The notes: a model not told the origin generated them from the sequence alone. Shown: positions 23,601 to 35,062, counted from the first letter of the stretch. The stretch is DNA of 64,000 nucleotides from Acanthosepion esculentum (GCA_964036315.1 OZ038487.1:52176283-52240282), one strand, 5' to 3'. A program made the numbers and translations.

Positions 23601-24180
23601 TGTTTAGTTTGTACAAAAATTGCTGTTGAAAGAAACTATTACATAGAAAATGAATTGAAATCTTTTTCAACGAATAGTATTCATTGAATTGAAAATAATA
23701 ATATAATACAATCAAATGGAAGCAGAATGCTAAAATATATTGAACAGGCACCTTCATCTAAAATATACACAAAACCCACAATAGTGTTCACATCCGCACT
23801 AACATTATCCTTTTTCTTTTTTTCCCTATGACTTTTTTACCTGGATTCACTGTTATATTTTAACCTGACTTCAAACAAACTATTGCATTTTTTTAAAACT
23901 GAGCATCTGTTGCATATAATTCCAACCCTGATATCACATACAATAACACATACTTTTAAAGGTTAAATTATAACGTTTCTCAAAAAATATAAATAGGAAA
24001 TTAATTAACATTTTTCTATATTGTCAATGTCAACAGATAACATTAATACGCTTGACAATGATTTTCAATGATTGAAATTATTAAAACTAAAAACTTCATA
24101 ATTTTGATCCAGCTGTATGTCATCTTATATACCTACCTGGAAAATAAATTTAAAATTTATGAGACTTATTATGGATAATC
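20673..24180. other. Unassigned AT-rich DNA
   Basis: No gene or classified repeat is recognised over about 3.5 kb. Poly(T) and poly(A) runs are frequent at 21410-21830. The minus-strand frames near 20944-21301 overlap one another and consist of Phe/Ser/Leu-rich sequence from purine-rich DNA, so they are not called. Confidence 0.5.
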
Positions 24181-24185
24181 ATATT

Positions 24186-24350
24186 TGAAATAGATGCCCC
24201 GTTTTTTATTTTACTTTAAACAGTTTGTATTACGTCTATTGGTCTGCGTATTTGAGAAATCTTAATAAAGAAAATGTGCTCTCTGGCAGGAATTAGATCA
24301 GCCCACCATGTTTTAGGAGAAACCACCATTTGATCTTCTGGTGTACTTTA
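24186..24350. mobile_element. MITE fragment with tRNA-like centre, left half
   Basis: Starts AAATAGATGCCCCGTTTTTT, continues TTTAAACAGT, then TATTTGAGAAATCTT and CTCTGGCAGGAATTAG. The order matches 37890-38040, where the full element has both arms. The right arm is not seen here. Confidence 0.55.
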
Positions 24351-24461
24351 GTACTTGGTTACAAAGCATGTCACATTGCGTCAAAGGTTAGATTAAAACA
24401 CACCAGATAATAATATACTGGTAATCATCAAGGTATATCGATGTGTATTTTTTTTTTTTTT

Positions 24462-24780
24462 TAAGCTTTTCACCCCAGGCAAGGCTGGAAGCCACTAGCA
24501 CGCAAGGGGTTACAGAGGATTTGGAGCAAGAGCAAATAGGAGTGTTAGAGGAAAGGATGTGGAGAAGGATAGAGGATAGATCAAGGCAACTAGAGATGTC
24601 GATTGACGTTACACTTGAATAGTTGGAGATCATAGTCATCAGGGAAACAGGAATGAGGAAAGGAGTTCCATAGGTGTGAGATGTGAGATATGAAACTATT
24701 GGAGTAGAAGAGATGTCTACATTTAACAGTTTCAACAGTGAAAGGGTGGAAACGGGATGCCAGCCTAACCTAATGGTGAA
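24462..24780 (-). pseudogene. LINE ORF C-terminus and tail
   Basis: On the minus strand a frame with SNSFISHL..PMELLSSFLFP and LQLFKCNVNRHL matches the terminal block of the LINE at 26887-27780. The tail TAACCCCTTGCGTGCTAGTG, then GCTTCCAGCCTTGCCTGGGG, follows. The longest open frame over it (158 codons) is a different, out-of-frame reading and not the LINE protein. Confidence 0.65.
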
Positions 24781-24789
24781 AAAAGTTTT

Positions 24790-26880
24790 TTTTTTTTTTT
24801 TTTTTGTTTTTTTTTTTATATCATCTCTTTCCTTGCTGATGAACTTGATCCAACATACCACCATTACTCACACAGAAAAAACATTATACAGTGAAAATTT
24901 CACATTAAGATTCAGCTAATATCTGTATGTCAGGCTACAGGTTAATTGATCTAACAATGATGATATTATATTAACTTACCTCATGATTGAAATAGTTTCA
25001 TATTTCCCACCTGTGTCAGTGATGAAATCCAGGTAAAAGTCAGGATTTCAAAAGCTGATTTTCTAAGCAAACAGGCTATACTCGATTGGAAATGTGGCAT
25101 GACAAAAACTTCTTTACCCTGTTTCTCATAATCTGACCATGTGCCATACTGATATGAAGAAAAGGTCAACTGTCTTGTAATTAATACTGTTATATACTTC
25201 CTCACAGTGCTGGTGATGGGTGTTCAGATCCAGAAAAGAAGAAAGGTTTTGAATGCTGATTTTCAAACATGGCAGAACCTTTCATTTGCAGGACTTCCTG
25301 CCTTTATTTCTCTTTGTCATGTAATAGTAATCTATTAATCTATGACCGTGGCATAATAGCACCCCCAACACATATAAACTGGCTGAAAACACAGTCAAGT
25401 AGGCCCAAAATGATGTTATCAGAGTCGGAAGTGTTGTGTGTGTTTTTTATAGCCGGAAGATAGTTTTTAAAGTCTGGTGTTCAAAGCAGCAATCCACTTG
25501 ACTAAAGTGAAAGAATATAATCAATAAATAAATGAAAATTTGTGAGATCAAGTGACATTTGGTCAGAAGTTATAAGTTTCCATCTACAGCCTTATATTAG
25601 TAAAATCCTGCTTACTGAGAGAAAGGAGCTGTCTGTCCAATCAGTCACATATGTAGCAGTTATTCAGCATTTTGGGATACAGAAAGTGCTTATCTACCTT
25701 TGGTCAAGATAAGTCATGTGGGTCACATGACAGCTGCTTAGTAACATCATTCAATACAGTGACAATAGCAGCAGTCAAATTCAGCCACCATGTGAAGTTG
25801 CTTTCTTTTACCCTGGGCCAAAGGGCCCAGGCTGAGGCTAAATCTGCTTCCCCCAGCAGCTTACAAGTCTATGGTGTTGTTTCCCATTGGGAAAACCCAA
25901 GACTCGCTGTTTCCCATTCATGGAATATGTCTTTGTCTGGGACATAGATGAATCTAGCCTGTTTGAATCTGGAGACCTAAACATGACTTCTCCAGATGCA
26001 GGTGTATCTCTATATTATATGTAAAACCCATTTTGTTTCTCCTTACACTTTGCTCTGCTGTGTAGATATATGTGATATATTATTCTCTGCATATTTGTAT
26101 ATGTGTGTATATATAGTTTTGTGTATGTCTTAGTGATTTAAAAGTCTCTCCGAGAATAAAGCATATTTGTCATTCCTTTTCCTTTCAGTCATTCCATTCT
26201 GTCTGTAAGATATTGGTGTTATTATATCATGGATATAATATTGCCTGTAATGGGTGAGATACAAATGGGAGAATAAATCTTTCTTCCATAGCTTTCTCCT
26301 GTTACAAGCGAAAGTAACCTATGATTTTCAGATATCAATCACAATGGTCATGGTGTTGATGGTGATTATGATGATAGTGGCAGTATGAATGCTATCACCA
26401 ATGAAAATTATTTGAATCTGTATAAAGTAATCTTACTTTCTCTATTCTCTTTTATGTGACATGTAATAGAATCTGACTGGCGCTACAGAATTAAAGAGGT
26501 TTACCAAATAACAAAAACCACTTCACTTGATGACTTGCTTCCAACAGCAATGACTGAAATGGGTATTACATATAACAAGAAGGGAAAATAATGATATTGT
26601 GAAGATGTTGACTTTCTACACTACCTTAACACATTGACTGTCAAAGGTCAATTATGAAATCTGACTTCAAGCACCAACTTTATAATAGCCAACTTAGAAA
26701 ATAAAAAGTTTTGTGTGTTAATTTATAGCTTCAACTGATGTCTTAATATTGTTTTCACACTAAAAGTATCACAAGAATAAATTCATTATTGGCACCTGCA
26801 GATGAAAATGTATCAGAAAATGCCTGGCATGAGATAACTCATCGTCATTGTCATAATAAAACTACCAACCACAGATTATC
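24790..26880. other. Unassigned DNA
   Basis: No gene confidently recognised. A 91-codon plus frame at 25672-25947 lies in locally higher-G+C sequence (about 25700-25990) with no domain I can name. Short GAT/ATG-rich stretches lie at about 26350-26400. Confidence 0.45.
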
Positions 26881-26886
26881 TTCTGG

Positions 26887-27905
26887 TTGGCATTCAATGT
26901 GTTAAACAAAAGTTTCGAAAGGAAACTCCCATCAGTACAAGAAAATAACAGTGAACTGAGAAACCTATTTTTCAGAAAAACTGTTTTAAACAGTTCCCAG
27001 CTAGGTATTAATGCAGATGATACAACTCCCTACTCCAGTCTTAGTAGCAATTCTGACAGATCCAACAAATTAACTCTGGCAACTGCTCCCAAAAAGGACT
27101 TTCAATCGGTGGTTAACTGGGGTAAAGAATGGTTTGTAAATTTTAATGCCTCCAAAATAAAACTAATTTCATGTAATCACCATGAGAATCTTTTCTGCCT
27201 GTCATCAGCATGGCTGATGCTAACCTCCAGAAGAGCAGCTCTTTGCGCATTCTTGGGTTCAGATTTTCCACTGATATGAAGTGGAGTGATTATATTGAAT
27301 TACTGCTAGGTCTCCTGCTAGGAAAGTTGAAAATATTGTGCCAAACAAATTTTCTTGTTAGAATCCATTTTGCATATATGTATTGAATATTGCTGCCATA
27401 TCTGGTCTGGTGCTCCTACTATATATCTTGATGTCCTTGACAAAATTCAAAGAATTGTCTGTTATGTAATCGATCCTGACCTGGCATCTCAACTTCAATG
27501 ACTTTCTCATTGAAATGACATGGCTTCCCTCTGTGTTTTCTACAAATATTATAATGGTAATTGTTCTGATAAAGCTGTTTTCCTTAGTGCCTCATCTGCA
27601 TAATTGAAGCATACTACTAGATTGGCAATTAGGTCTCATTGTTTTACTGTTGAGCTAGCTAGAGGCAACCATCTGTCCTATTCTAATAGTTTCTTTTCTC
27701 GCACTTCTCAGCTGTGGAACTTACTTCTGATTTCTTGTTTCCCTGCCATCTACAATCTTGAAAAATTTAAATGAAACACCAACTGCCATCTTCTGTCTTC
27801 CTAAATCCAGTTCGTTCTCCTCACCTCTCACTAAAGTCTTCTCATTCTCTTTCACTCTCTGTAACCCCTTGTATCCTTGCTTGGGGCGAAATAATTTTTA
27901 AAAAA
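26887..27905 (+). pseudogene. LINE reverse transcriptase C-terminal part with 3' tail
   Basis: The first 130 codons include ADDTTPYSSL (the catalytic ADD of the RT palm, motif C) followed by WGKEWFVNFNASKIKLI, the thumb-proximal block of Jockey/CR1-type RTs. After a stop and several frameshifts homology continues with an SLSH-type block, a FYKYYNGNCSD-like block, SNSFFSRTSQLWNLL and FKCN, then a tail (TAACCCCTTG..., CTTGCTTGGGGCGAAATAAT). The upstream RT palm and the endonuclease are absent. This is a dead 5'-truncated copy, and it is the best reference in the window for the many tail fragments. Confidence 0.8.
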
Positions 27906-28529
27906 ATTAAAAATGAAAGATTTTAAATATTTAATGAAAATAACATTAATTGTTCAGTAAATGAATGCAGACTGTTTCCTGCATGGAAATGGTTAATCTC
28001 ACCATTAATCTATGTCAAATATCACTCATAATGGTCATAGTGTTGATGATGTTGATAGTAGTCATATGCAGTGATAGTCACAAGAGAAATGATTTTGATT
28101 CTCACAAAAAAAATTCTTCTTTCCCATACAAAATTTAAATTTATCTACCATACTATCCCACATTGGGAGATGTGTTTACCCTTTAAAAATAACAGATGCC
28201 CCCAAAACTGTCTGTTCTAAGAGTATATTTTAATACTCACCAGGCTATAAGATTTGCTGCTTTTCTTCAAAACATTGTCAAAACACAGGTGGCTATTTTA
28301 ATTTTGGCATTTCTCAGCAAATTTCTCATTATTTTTATTCATTTGCTAACCTTTTACATGAAACATATTTCATAACTTTCATTTAAATACATTTTTGTTT
28401 TCTTTGTGCTCAGCACATATGTTTGCAATTTTGCCTTAAAATTTTCTTATTCCTTCTGTGGTTTTATGAAATAAGTCAGGGATGGGGTTGCTTTTCATTT
28501 TATAAAAATATATTAGTGTGCCTTTGTGT

Positions 28530-28562
<33 letters not shown>

Positions 28563-28629
28563 CACACACATGCAGAAATGCATTCAAATATCTAAGTATA
28601 TGGTTTTATGTAGGTACCTCCACTAATTT
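27906..28629. other. Unassigned DNA with (CA)n tract
   Basis: Nothing recognised apart from a (CA)n tract at 28530-28570. The 67-codon frame across it contains a Thr-His repeat and is not called. Confidence 0.5.
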
Positions 28630-30960
28630 GCTGAAAAAAGAGCATACCAGGCCTCAAATTTGATGAAAACAAAGTTTTATTGTCAAAATGTTTGTTATTA
28701 TTAAAAGGAAAAACAAAAGTATTTTTTGATTATTTTATTAAATTTTTTAATCCTTTCTAGCATGTTTGAAATTTTGGTTAAAAATCTTGTTTTTCTTGCA
28801 TCACCAAGGGGTAGGGAGAGATTAGTACAGGAAATTTTAGCGTCTTTGTCACTGTAAGAAAATTCTTGTAAAATGAAATAATTGTGAGATTTTAAAGAAA
28901 TTTTCAGAACTTATTCACAAATGAATTAAATTATTTTTGAAATTTTTTTTTAGAAAATCTTGGTAAAAATTTTTTTTTCATTTTACATCTTTTTTTATTT
29001 ACTTAATTTTATAAAATTTTGAGAAATCAATATTTCACCCTTTTCATAATTATATTAGCTAAAAGCAGAACTCCTTGAAGAATTTAAATCTACAACTTGT
29101 AAAATGGAAATGCCATTTAACGAAAATCTGCTTCGAATTGTAAGTTAAAAAATGCAATAAAACTAAGACATAATTAATTAGAAAATTTTAATTGATTTAT
29201 AAATAAGATATATTAAGAACACTATTGTCTTAAAAAAAATTGTTTTCAATGGATAATGAATTTTTACAAGAATTGTTTTAATTTTATTTAAAATAAGTTA
29301 ATAACTGAAGTTTTAAATCTTTTAAAATTCTGTAATAGTTCCTCCCTTTTAGATGATATTATTATTATTAAGTAAAAACTATTTTTACTAATCATAAATG
29401 GAAAAGCTTAATGTAAATCATCAAACACCAATATTTTTAAAAGAATTGTGAATTTTATTTTGTATCTGTATAAACATGCAGATTTTTGTGAATACAAGAC
29501 AATATAAGAAAATAAGAATAACTGTTGTAAATTTAAAGCAAAAATATTTAAAAAATACATTAGATTACAGAGAATATTTTCCTAATTTTTTAAGATTACT
29601 GAGTACTTCTAAAAAAAGGCACTTACGTTATATTGTTTAATTATTTTTTTACAGATAAAGCCCCAGTAGAACAACATTAGATAAACATCAATCTGTCAAC
29701 ACCCAAACAGCTTAAATAAATAGTTATCAATGTCTTAAAAATGCATTTCTGCAATATTTTAAACTTAAAGTACATAATATTTGTTTCAAATCAGATTAAT
29801 TATACTTTAAATTAGCTAATATTCATAAAATAAAATTTCAGAAAAGTATATTTTATTTTTGGAAGATTCTTTAATAACTAGCTTAAAAGCCACCCTATCA
29901 GGTGGCATTTAAACTAACTCCTGCAGAGGGCTCTTGATTGGGCTTTCATCACAATAGGTAAGGAAAAGTAGATGCAATAGGCAAAAAGTAGATTCCAAAG
30001 GCAACAATAAGCTACAGAGGAATTCAAATTTGATCACTTTATTTATGTATTGCATTAATATTTAACCTCACCTTTTAAAAGTTCAATGATAATACTTCTG
30101 CTGCCACTTAATTTAAAGATAATTTGATGTACATAGGTCCTTACTTTCTGTACAAACAATTATTTTTATTTCATGGGTGACTTTCACTGGATTTTGCAAT
30201 TGATTTCAATTATTCCAAAATTTATTTCTGAGTTATAATAATTGTTATCATACAAAAAAATTTATCACAAGAAATCACGTAAAAAAATCGTCAAAATCAA
30301 TAACAGTGATGAAAACTTGGGAATCCAAAATTTCCGGATTGTGGGTCTGGATTCAACCGAGAATATTTTTAATTTGCTCATAGAGTTGGCCTGATTCCAA
30401 AAAATGTATGATATTTTGAGTTACAGCCTCTAGGAGTAAAGTTAAAAATACAGACAATTTTATTTTGAAACACTGTAATTTGAGAACAGTAATTTTTTAT
30501 TTGAACATGAGCTATTGAAAGTTAGTGATTTGTGTCCTTATAATTGTTTTTGTTTTTCAGTAGAAGCAAAGATAGTAGAATCCAAAAATAATTGCAGTAA
30601 TGAAAACTTGGGAATCCAAAATTTCAGGATTGCAGGTTCAGATCTGGCCCAGAATGTTTCTAATTTACTCCAAAATAGTATATATTTGGGACACGACCTC
30701 TAGGAGTAAAGTTGAAAAAGTGTGACACACTGACATTCACCTTTATTATATAGAAGAGTTTTAAATTACGATGAAAGACAACTAAAGAAGTGTGTTAATT
30801 AGCTATTTTAGTAAAAAAGTCAATTTAAATTAGTTTTATATTAGTTTTTGAAATATAGCAAAGTATTTTGTTTATTGGAAATATTAAATTTAATTTGCTG
30901 ACTTGAAATTAAAACTAAGATAATTTTCAAAAAAGATTTTTAATTTTTAAAATTAATTTT
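28630..30960 (+). repeat. Unclassified AT-rich interspersed repeat, copy 2 (interrupted)
   Basis: Plus-strand match to the reverse complement of 6510-7900, interrupted at 29878-30754 by a Helitron-like element. Shared blocks include TTATTCACAAATGAATTAAA, TTGAAGAATTTAAATC, GGATAATGAATTTTTACAAG and TTTCAGAAAAGTATATTTTA. Homology resumes after the insertion with AAATTACG and ends with an ACTTGAAATTAAAACTAA region that matches 6540-6580. Confidence 0.65.
29878..30754 (-). mobile_element. Helitron-like non-autonomous element, copy A
   Basis: Read on the minus strand it starts TCTATATAATAAAGGTGA and ends with a hairpin (GCCACC at 29889-29894 with GGTGGC at 29901-29906), then TTTTAAG and CTAG, with T following. 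TC start, 3' hairpin and CTAG end are the Helitron signature. The equivalent position in the other copy of the host repeat (about 6771-6790) lacks it. Inside, a segment of about 130 bp (ACTTGGGAATCCAAAATTTC and following) occurs twice (30301-30450 and 30590-30720). No helicase is present. Confidence 0.75.
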
Positions 30961-31007
30961 AACTCTTAGGTATCATGTTTTCTGTGGAGATAACTATATA
31001 TACATAC

Positions 31008-31038
<31 letters not shown>

Positions 31039-31149
31039 AGCAAAAAACACACAAAATAATACAAAAATGGAGAAAAATTTTAAATGATACTGAGGACATA
31101 AAAAGATAAGATCAAAGACTTCATTCCTTCCTCTTTCTCTGACCAATCC

Positions 31150-31412
31150 TAATTTATTACCCCTTTAGCAAAAGATTTTTCCATTAGTCCAAGAAGAATT
31201 TGGATTACTACCACACACAAAAGACAATGGTTAAACATAAAAGACATAAGAAAAAATTAATTCCTTTGAATAATCTGTGGAAATAACCATTCTTCGCCTG
31301 ATGAAGGTCATAAGACCTGAAACACATGTAGGAAAAAAATATGGAAAATAAAGTATAATATAAATTTAAAGAAACCACATTATAATCAAAAACATTTGTG
31401 GCTTCTCTTTAA
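31150..31412 (+). mobile_element. Penelope-type 3' end with hammerhead core
   Basis: Homologous to the reverse complement of 55660-55870: shared words TGGAAATAACCAT, CTGATGAAGGTCA.AAGAC, GAAAC, ACCACATTATAAT and ..TTTAATATATA at the junction. The element ends at 31412, where an (AT)n tract begins. No coding part is retained. Confidence 0.65.
31290..31335 (+). ncRNA. Hammerhead-like motif with weak stem I
   Basis: CTGATGA (31298-31304), a perfect 5-bp stem II AGGTC/GACCT with an ATAA loop, GAAAC (31319-31323), a 3-bp stem III ACA/TGT with a 2-base loop, and A at the cleavage position. The core and stem II are intact, but stem I pairs poorly beyond its first base pair, so activity in this copy is doubtful. 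Confidence 0.6.
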
Positions 31413-31437
31413 TATATATATATATATATATATATAG
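31413..31437. repeat. (AT)n microsatellite
   Basis: AT tract that begins where the Penelope-type end stops. Confidence 0.9.
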
Positions 31438-31589
31438 ATGATTTTATTTTATATAAATTTGTTTCCATTTGTGTCCACACACAGCGCATGTTTGAAGACA
31501 GAATGTATAGTTGTCAGCAAAACGAACAGCCCCACATGCAAATTACAAATTGGAGATACCAAAATCAAGCAACTACAAAACTTTTAATA

Positions 31590-31890
31590 TCTAAAAAGTG
31601 TTTTAAGAGGGGGAGAAAAATGTGACACCAAAACCCATAGGGGCATTGGGTTAAAGAAAGGTGCTTTCCAAAAGCTAAGCAAAGTATTAAGAAGCAAGAC
31701 AAATTTTGTTAGAAGCAAAGAAAAGAATACTAAACTGTCGGTTCTCCTATATGGCAGTGAATCTTGGACAATCTTCTCACCGATGAAGAAGAGACTTCAG
31801 GCAACAGAAATATGGTTCCACAGATGGATAATGAGAATACCATGGACTGAACATGAGCAACAATGAAGTTCTGGGAATACAATTATCTAG
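31590..31890 (+). pseudogene. RTE/CR1-type LINE ORF C-terminal fragment
   Basis: The plus strand encodes, with breaks, AFQKLSKVL, then TKLSVLLYGSESWTI, then KKRLQATEIWFHRWIMRIPW and TEHEQQ. This is the region just after the RT palm in many LINE ORFs, where LLYG-E-WT and R-L-A-E-W-RR-L-I-WT-H are conserved. Only about 95 residues are recognisable, so it is a dead fragment. Confidence 0.75.
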
Positions 31891-31894
31891 GAAT

Positions 31895-32489
31895 TATCTA
31901 CTGTCTTCTTGATTACACTTTTATTGTTCTTGCTATTCATGCTAAAATACTTTAAGAGAGAAATTTATAAATGTCAACCAACAATAGTACTGGCTGCTTG
32001 GTCAATGATTGCCGAATGTTTCCTTATAAGGAAATGGCTAATATTACTCTTACCATTTGTATACACAAGTAAAAATGCATTCAAATGCTTATAAATTTCT
32101 ATAGATTATATACAGCTGTACTCATGTTATAGAGATATATGTGCATTTGTGTACAAAGAAATGCATGCAAATGCCTGAGTGTCTGTTAAGTATACATATC
32201 TCTATTCAGTTTATAGAGATACTGCTGTACCAGTGCTATCAGTCATAAAAGCCACTTTGTGTCATATACTTAAAAAAAAAACCCATCCCTTCAAAATGCA
32301 AGTTGGTCTTATAATATCTTGTGATAGTTATATTGACAATGAGGTGGCAGTCATCAAAAGAGTTCACTAAATAGGAAATATTGAAAATAAATATCATACA
32401 GAGAAAAATAATTATTTTTATATTTTAATGCATTTGTAAAATTAATTATAGCTATTATTATTAGATGACATAGCTAATTTAGGATATAT
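31895..32489. other. Unassigned DNA
   Basis: Two 61-63 codon frames (31909-32094 and 32179-32370) with no domain. An ATGCATTCAAATG(C)-type word recurs at 28576, 32072 and 32160, hinting at another interspersed repeat. Confidence 0.4.
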
Positions 32490-33225
32490 AACAATATATA
32501 ATAATGTAATATCATAGAATGTCATAATATAGAATATATCATAAAATGTCATAATGTAATGTAATAGCATAGAATATCATAATGTAATAAGCATAGAATG
32601 TAATTATTGTATCCTTAAAGAGGTTACAAACAGACAAAGATGGTACTCAAGTGAAAGGAACAGCAACCTGCGCATAGATGAAAGAGAGGTTTATTGTAAA
32701 AGAGAATACACTACTGAAAGACAGGGAATCAGTTAGCAAGCTAGTAATTCCTGAAGCAAGTCTGACAGGTATATCCTGTGCACACTATCTATATCTACTG
32801 ATATAGTCAGTCCACAATAGGCGATAGGGAGAGTGGAACATTCCATTACAACACCTCCCACTGAGCTAATTTTTCCATGAAATTTTGCTCAATACCTCTT
32901 CTTTTTGGGGTCAGGACATAACTGACTATTTTCCTCTTCCTAGTACTTTTCCATCTCACCAGTACAAAAGTAATAATAATGTAATATAATGCAATAGCAT
33001 ACAATGTAATAATAATGTGAAATAATGTAATATCACATAATATCATAATGTAATATAACATAAAATCATATAATACCGTAATGTAATGTAATATCATGGA
33101 ATGTCATAATGTAATATAATGTACTATCATAGAATGTTAATGTAATATCATAAAATGTCAATGTAATAATTTAATATCACAGAATGTCATAATGTAATGA
33201 TAATGTAATGTCATAGAATGCACTT
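32490..33225. repeat. Degenerate minisatellite of AATGTAATATCATAGAATGT type
   Basis: Irregular repetition of the words ATAATGTAAT, ATCATAGAATGTC and ATAATATC on both sides of the LTR fragment at 32608-32985. Units are about 20-30 bases and imperfect. A minus-strand frame starting in the array is low complexity at its N-terminus. Confidence 0.85.
32608..32985 (-). mobile_element. Copia-like LTR retrotransposon 3' fragment
   Basis: On the minus strand a short coding end (RWKSTRKRKIVSYVLTPKR) runs into a purine-rich stretch CAGTGGGAGG and then TGTTGTAATGG, the start of a 246-bp sequence that ends AAGGATACA (32853 to 32608). TG...CA ends and a purine tract immediately upstream are the layout of a 3' LTR, and GTGGGAGG followed by TGTTG is typical of Copia-type elements. 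AATAAA lies within the LTR. The rest of the element and the other LTR are missing. Confidence 0.55.
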
Positions 33226-33546
33226 TTGTGTGCTTTCTGGCATATGAAAGAAGGAAATCCTTTTACACCCAAAAACATAACAAATAATAATATAAAGTGC
33301 TCAGCATTTCAGAAAAAAAACAGACCAATCTTAGATTGAATTAAAATCAAAAAGCATACAGCAAGTACACGTTTAGCTCCTGGCTCATCTAACCACGAGT
33401 TCCAGGATCAATAACTTGAATAAATAAACATTGGTCCTATCACTTCTGACCAGACAAGCCAGAAGGTAAAAGTCAACTTGCAAACAAATTGTTCTGAGTT
33501 TTTTTTTAAAATTTTAATTCTATCTACCTATATATGTATCTATCAA

Positions 33547-33900
33547 GCTTATGGCCACAACATGCTGAAACACCAGTTCCCATATGATCTCCAAAGGTAA
33601 GCAACATTGACCCTGGTGAGTACCTAGATGGGTGATGGCATGGGAATACCAGGTGCTGTAAGCTAAGATGTGCAATTTAATGGATAATAGATCAGAATTG
33701 TTAATCAGAGAGTCAAGTTTCAGTTGTCTTTGAGTTTGTTATATTCACTTATGTGCAAATACCCTTATGAAAGGTATAAATCCACATATTCTTCCCCACT
33801 ATGGGTTAATTAGTAAGACTTGTGTCATTATTATCTATAAAAAAATATTACAATCTAAAAGCATTTTCTGTCTTTAAATAATGTGCAAAGTGTTGATAAA
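33547..33900 (+). mobile_element. 5S-rRNA-headed SINE, copy 2
   Basis: 5S-like head 33547-33665 (TATGGCCACAACATGCTGAA; TACCTAGATGGGTGA; GGAATACCAGGTGCTGTAAG), then a degraded tRNA-like part with TGGATAATAGATCAGAAT, then body words TTATATTCACTTATG, CCCACTATGGGTTAATTAGT and CTTTAAATAATGTGCAAA. Same order as the copy at 3353. Confidence 0.85.
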
Positions 33901-33935
33901 CCATAGAAAATGAATAAATCATTATTTATCTGTCG

Positions 33936-33936
<1 letters not shown>

Positions 33937-34002
<66 letters not shown>
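33937..34002. repeat. (TC)n(TA)n microsatellite
   Basis: About 34 bases of CT followed by about 28 bases of AT. Confidence 0.95.
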
Positions 34003-34006
<4 letters not shown>

Positions 34007-34069
34007 CTTACATCCAATTAAAAAGTAAAAATAAATTCATCCTTGATAAAGATTAAAAATATAGCTGAA

Positions 34070-34255
34070 AATGCTTGGAATTACAGAACATTGCCACAGT
34101 TTCTACAAACTCTGTGTTCAGAAAAGAAAACACTTGTTCAATCACAAGAATAAATTAAATAAAAAGCTTAATCGTAGTACCATGATTGTCGTCTTTAATG
34201 AAACCTGTATAAATGAAGGATTTCTGCTTAAATACACACACACACACACATATAT
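34070..34255 (+). mobile_element. Retroelement end fragment, AAGCTTAAT family, copy 1
   Basis: The block AAGCTTAATCGTAGTACCAT, then GTCGTCTTTAATGAAACCTG and ATAAATGAAGGATT, ends in (CA)n(TA)n. The same block in the same order occurs at 51628-51712 and, in part and inverted, at 39948-40010; all three stop at a microsatellite. Likely another Penelope-type end by this shared behaviour, which is inference. Confidence 0.5.
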
Positions 34256-34466
34256 ATATGAGAGAGATACATACATATTTCAGGATTAAAAGTGATTGTT
34301 GGAATTGTTTTAATAATTTTTATAATTTTTACTTAGTCCTAGGCTGCTCTCAACATAAATAAAGGTATTGGAGGAAGATTTCTAAATATTTCAGAAAAGG
34401 GATTTTGAGAATGAGGTAAAATTTTCTAAAAAAAAAACAATTGTCTATTTGAAACTGAAAGGTGTG

Positions 34467-34467
<1 letters not shown>

Positions 34468-34506
<39 letters not shown>
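34468..34506. repeat. (AT)n microsatellite
   Basis: AT tract adjoining the left end of the next Penelope-type fragment. Confidence 0.95.
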
Positions 34507-34508
<2 letters not shown>

Positions 34509-34702
34509 AAGAAATATAGTCTTAAGATGTGCTATATTTATGGGATAAAGTGCTCAATATCAGAGATAGTGTGTAAATATAAAAGTGAACATAGTGAACA
34601 GTCTGTTTCATGCTAGATGCAATCGTCAAGCCTGACGATTGCATCTAGCATGAAACACTGTCGCTTCTAAGTGTTGACTTCTATGTTCACTTATATATGT
34701 AT
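34507..34702. mobile_element. Penelope-type ends joined head to head, with hammerhead
   Basis: The left part is the reverse complement of 53530-53617 (GAAATATAGTCTTAAGATGT, ATGGGATAAAGTGCTCAATA). The right part repeats the end in the other orientation. The join is a palindrome at about 34600-34661: TTTCATGCTAGATGCAATCG mirrors CGATTGCATCTAGCATGAAA. (AT)n tracts flank both sides. All coding sequence has been lost, leaving two ends only. Confidence 0.7.
34628..34668 (+). ncRNA. Hammerhead ribozyme motif
   Basis: AAGC (34628-34631) and GCTT (34663-34666) form a 4-bp stem I. Core CTGACGA (34632-34638) fits CUGANGA. Stem II is UGC/GCA, followed by GAAAC (34652-34656), a 3-bp stem III ACA/UGU with one loop base, and C at the cleavage position. 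The upstream arm of the palindrome carries the same motif truncated on the minus strand. Confidence 0.65.
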
Positions 34703-34705
34703 ATT

Positions 34706-34744
<39 letters not shown>

Positions 34745-34752
34745 ATGTATAT
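34703..34752. repeat. (AT)n(GT)n microsatellite
   Basis: AT tract passing into GT, on the right of the head-to-head Penelope-type ends. Confidence 0.95.
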
Positions 34753-35029
34753 ATCTGTCAGCTAATGTCATACATCTCATAAATATTGCTGCATATTTCA
34801 CTAAACAAGATACTTGCAAAAAACCCTGTTAAAAATATGGATTTATTATAAATCAGTTAGTCTTAGGCCTTTATCTTTTTCTTTATATTATTATATCTTC
34901 TTTTCTCCGGTGATCCCAGTACTTAAAACTTATGGGATGCTTAAAATTTTAAGGTGTGACCAAGAAACTGTTCACCCACAAAAATCTAATGTTTGGGCAG
35001 ATTTTTGTAAGGCTGAGAACATTTCAGTA

Positions 35030-35062
<33 letters not shown>

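Noticed and set aside
24388..24864. 158-codon minus-strand frame as a gene
   Set aside because: The conserved LINE C-terminus is in another frame of the same DNA, so this reading is a shadow.
30515..30703. 62-codon frame
   Set aside because: Falls inside the duplicated module of Helitron-like copy A and is not preserved in the other module or in copy B.
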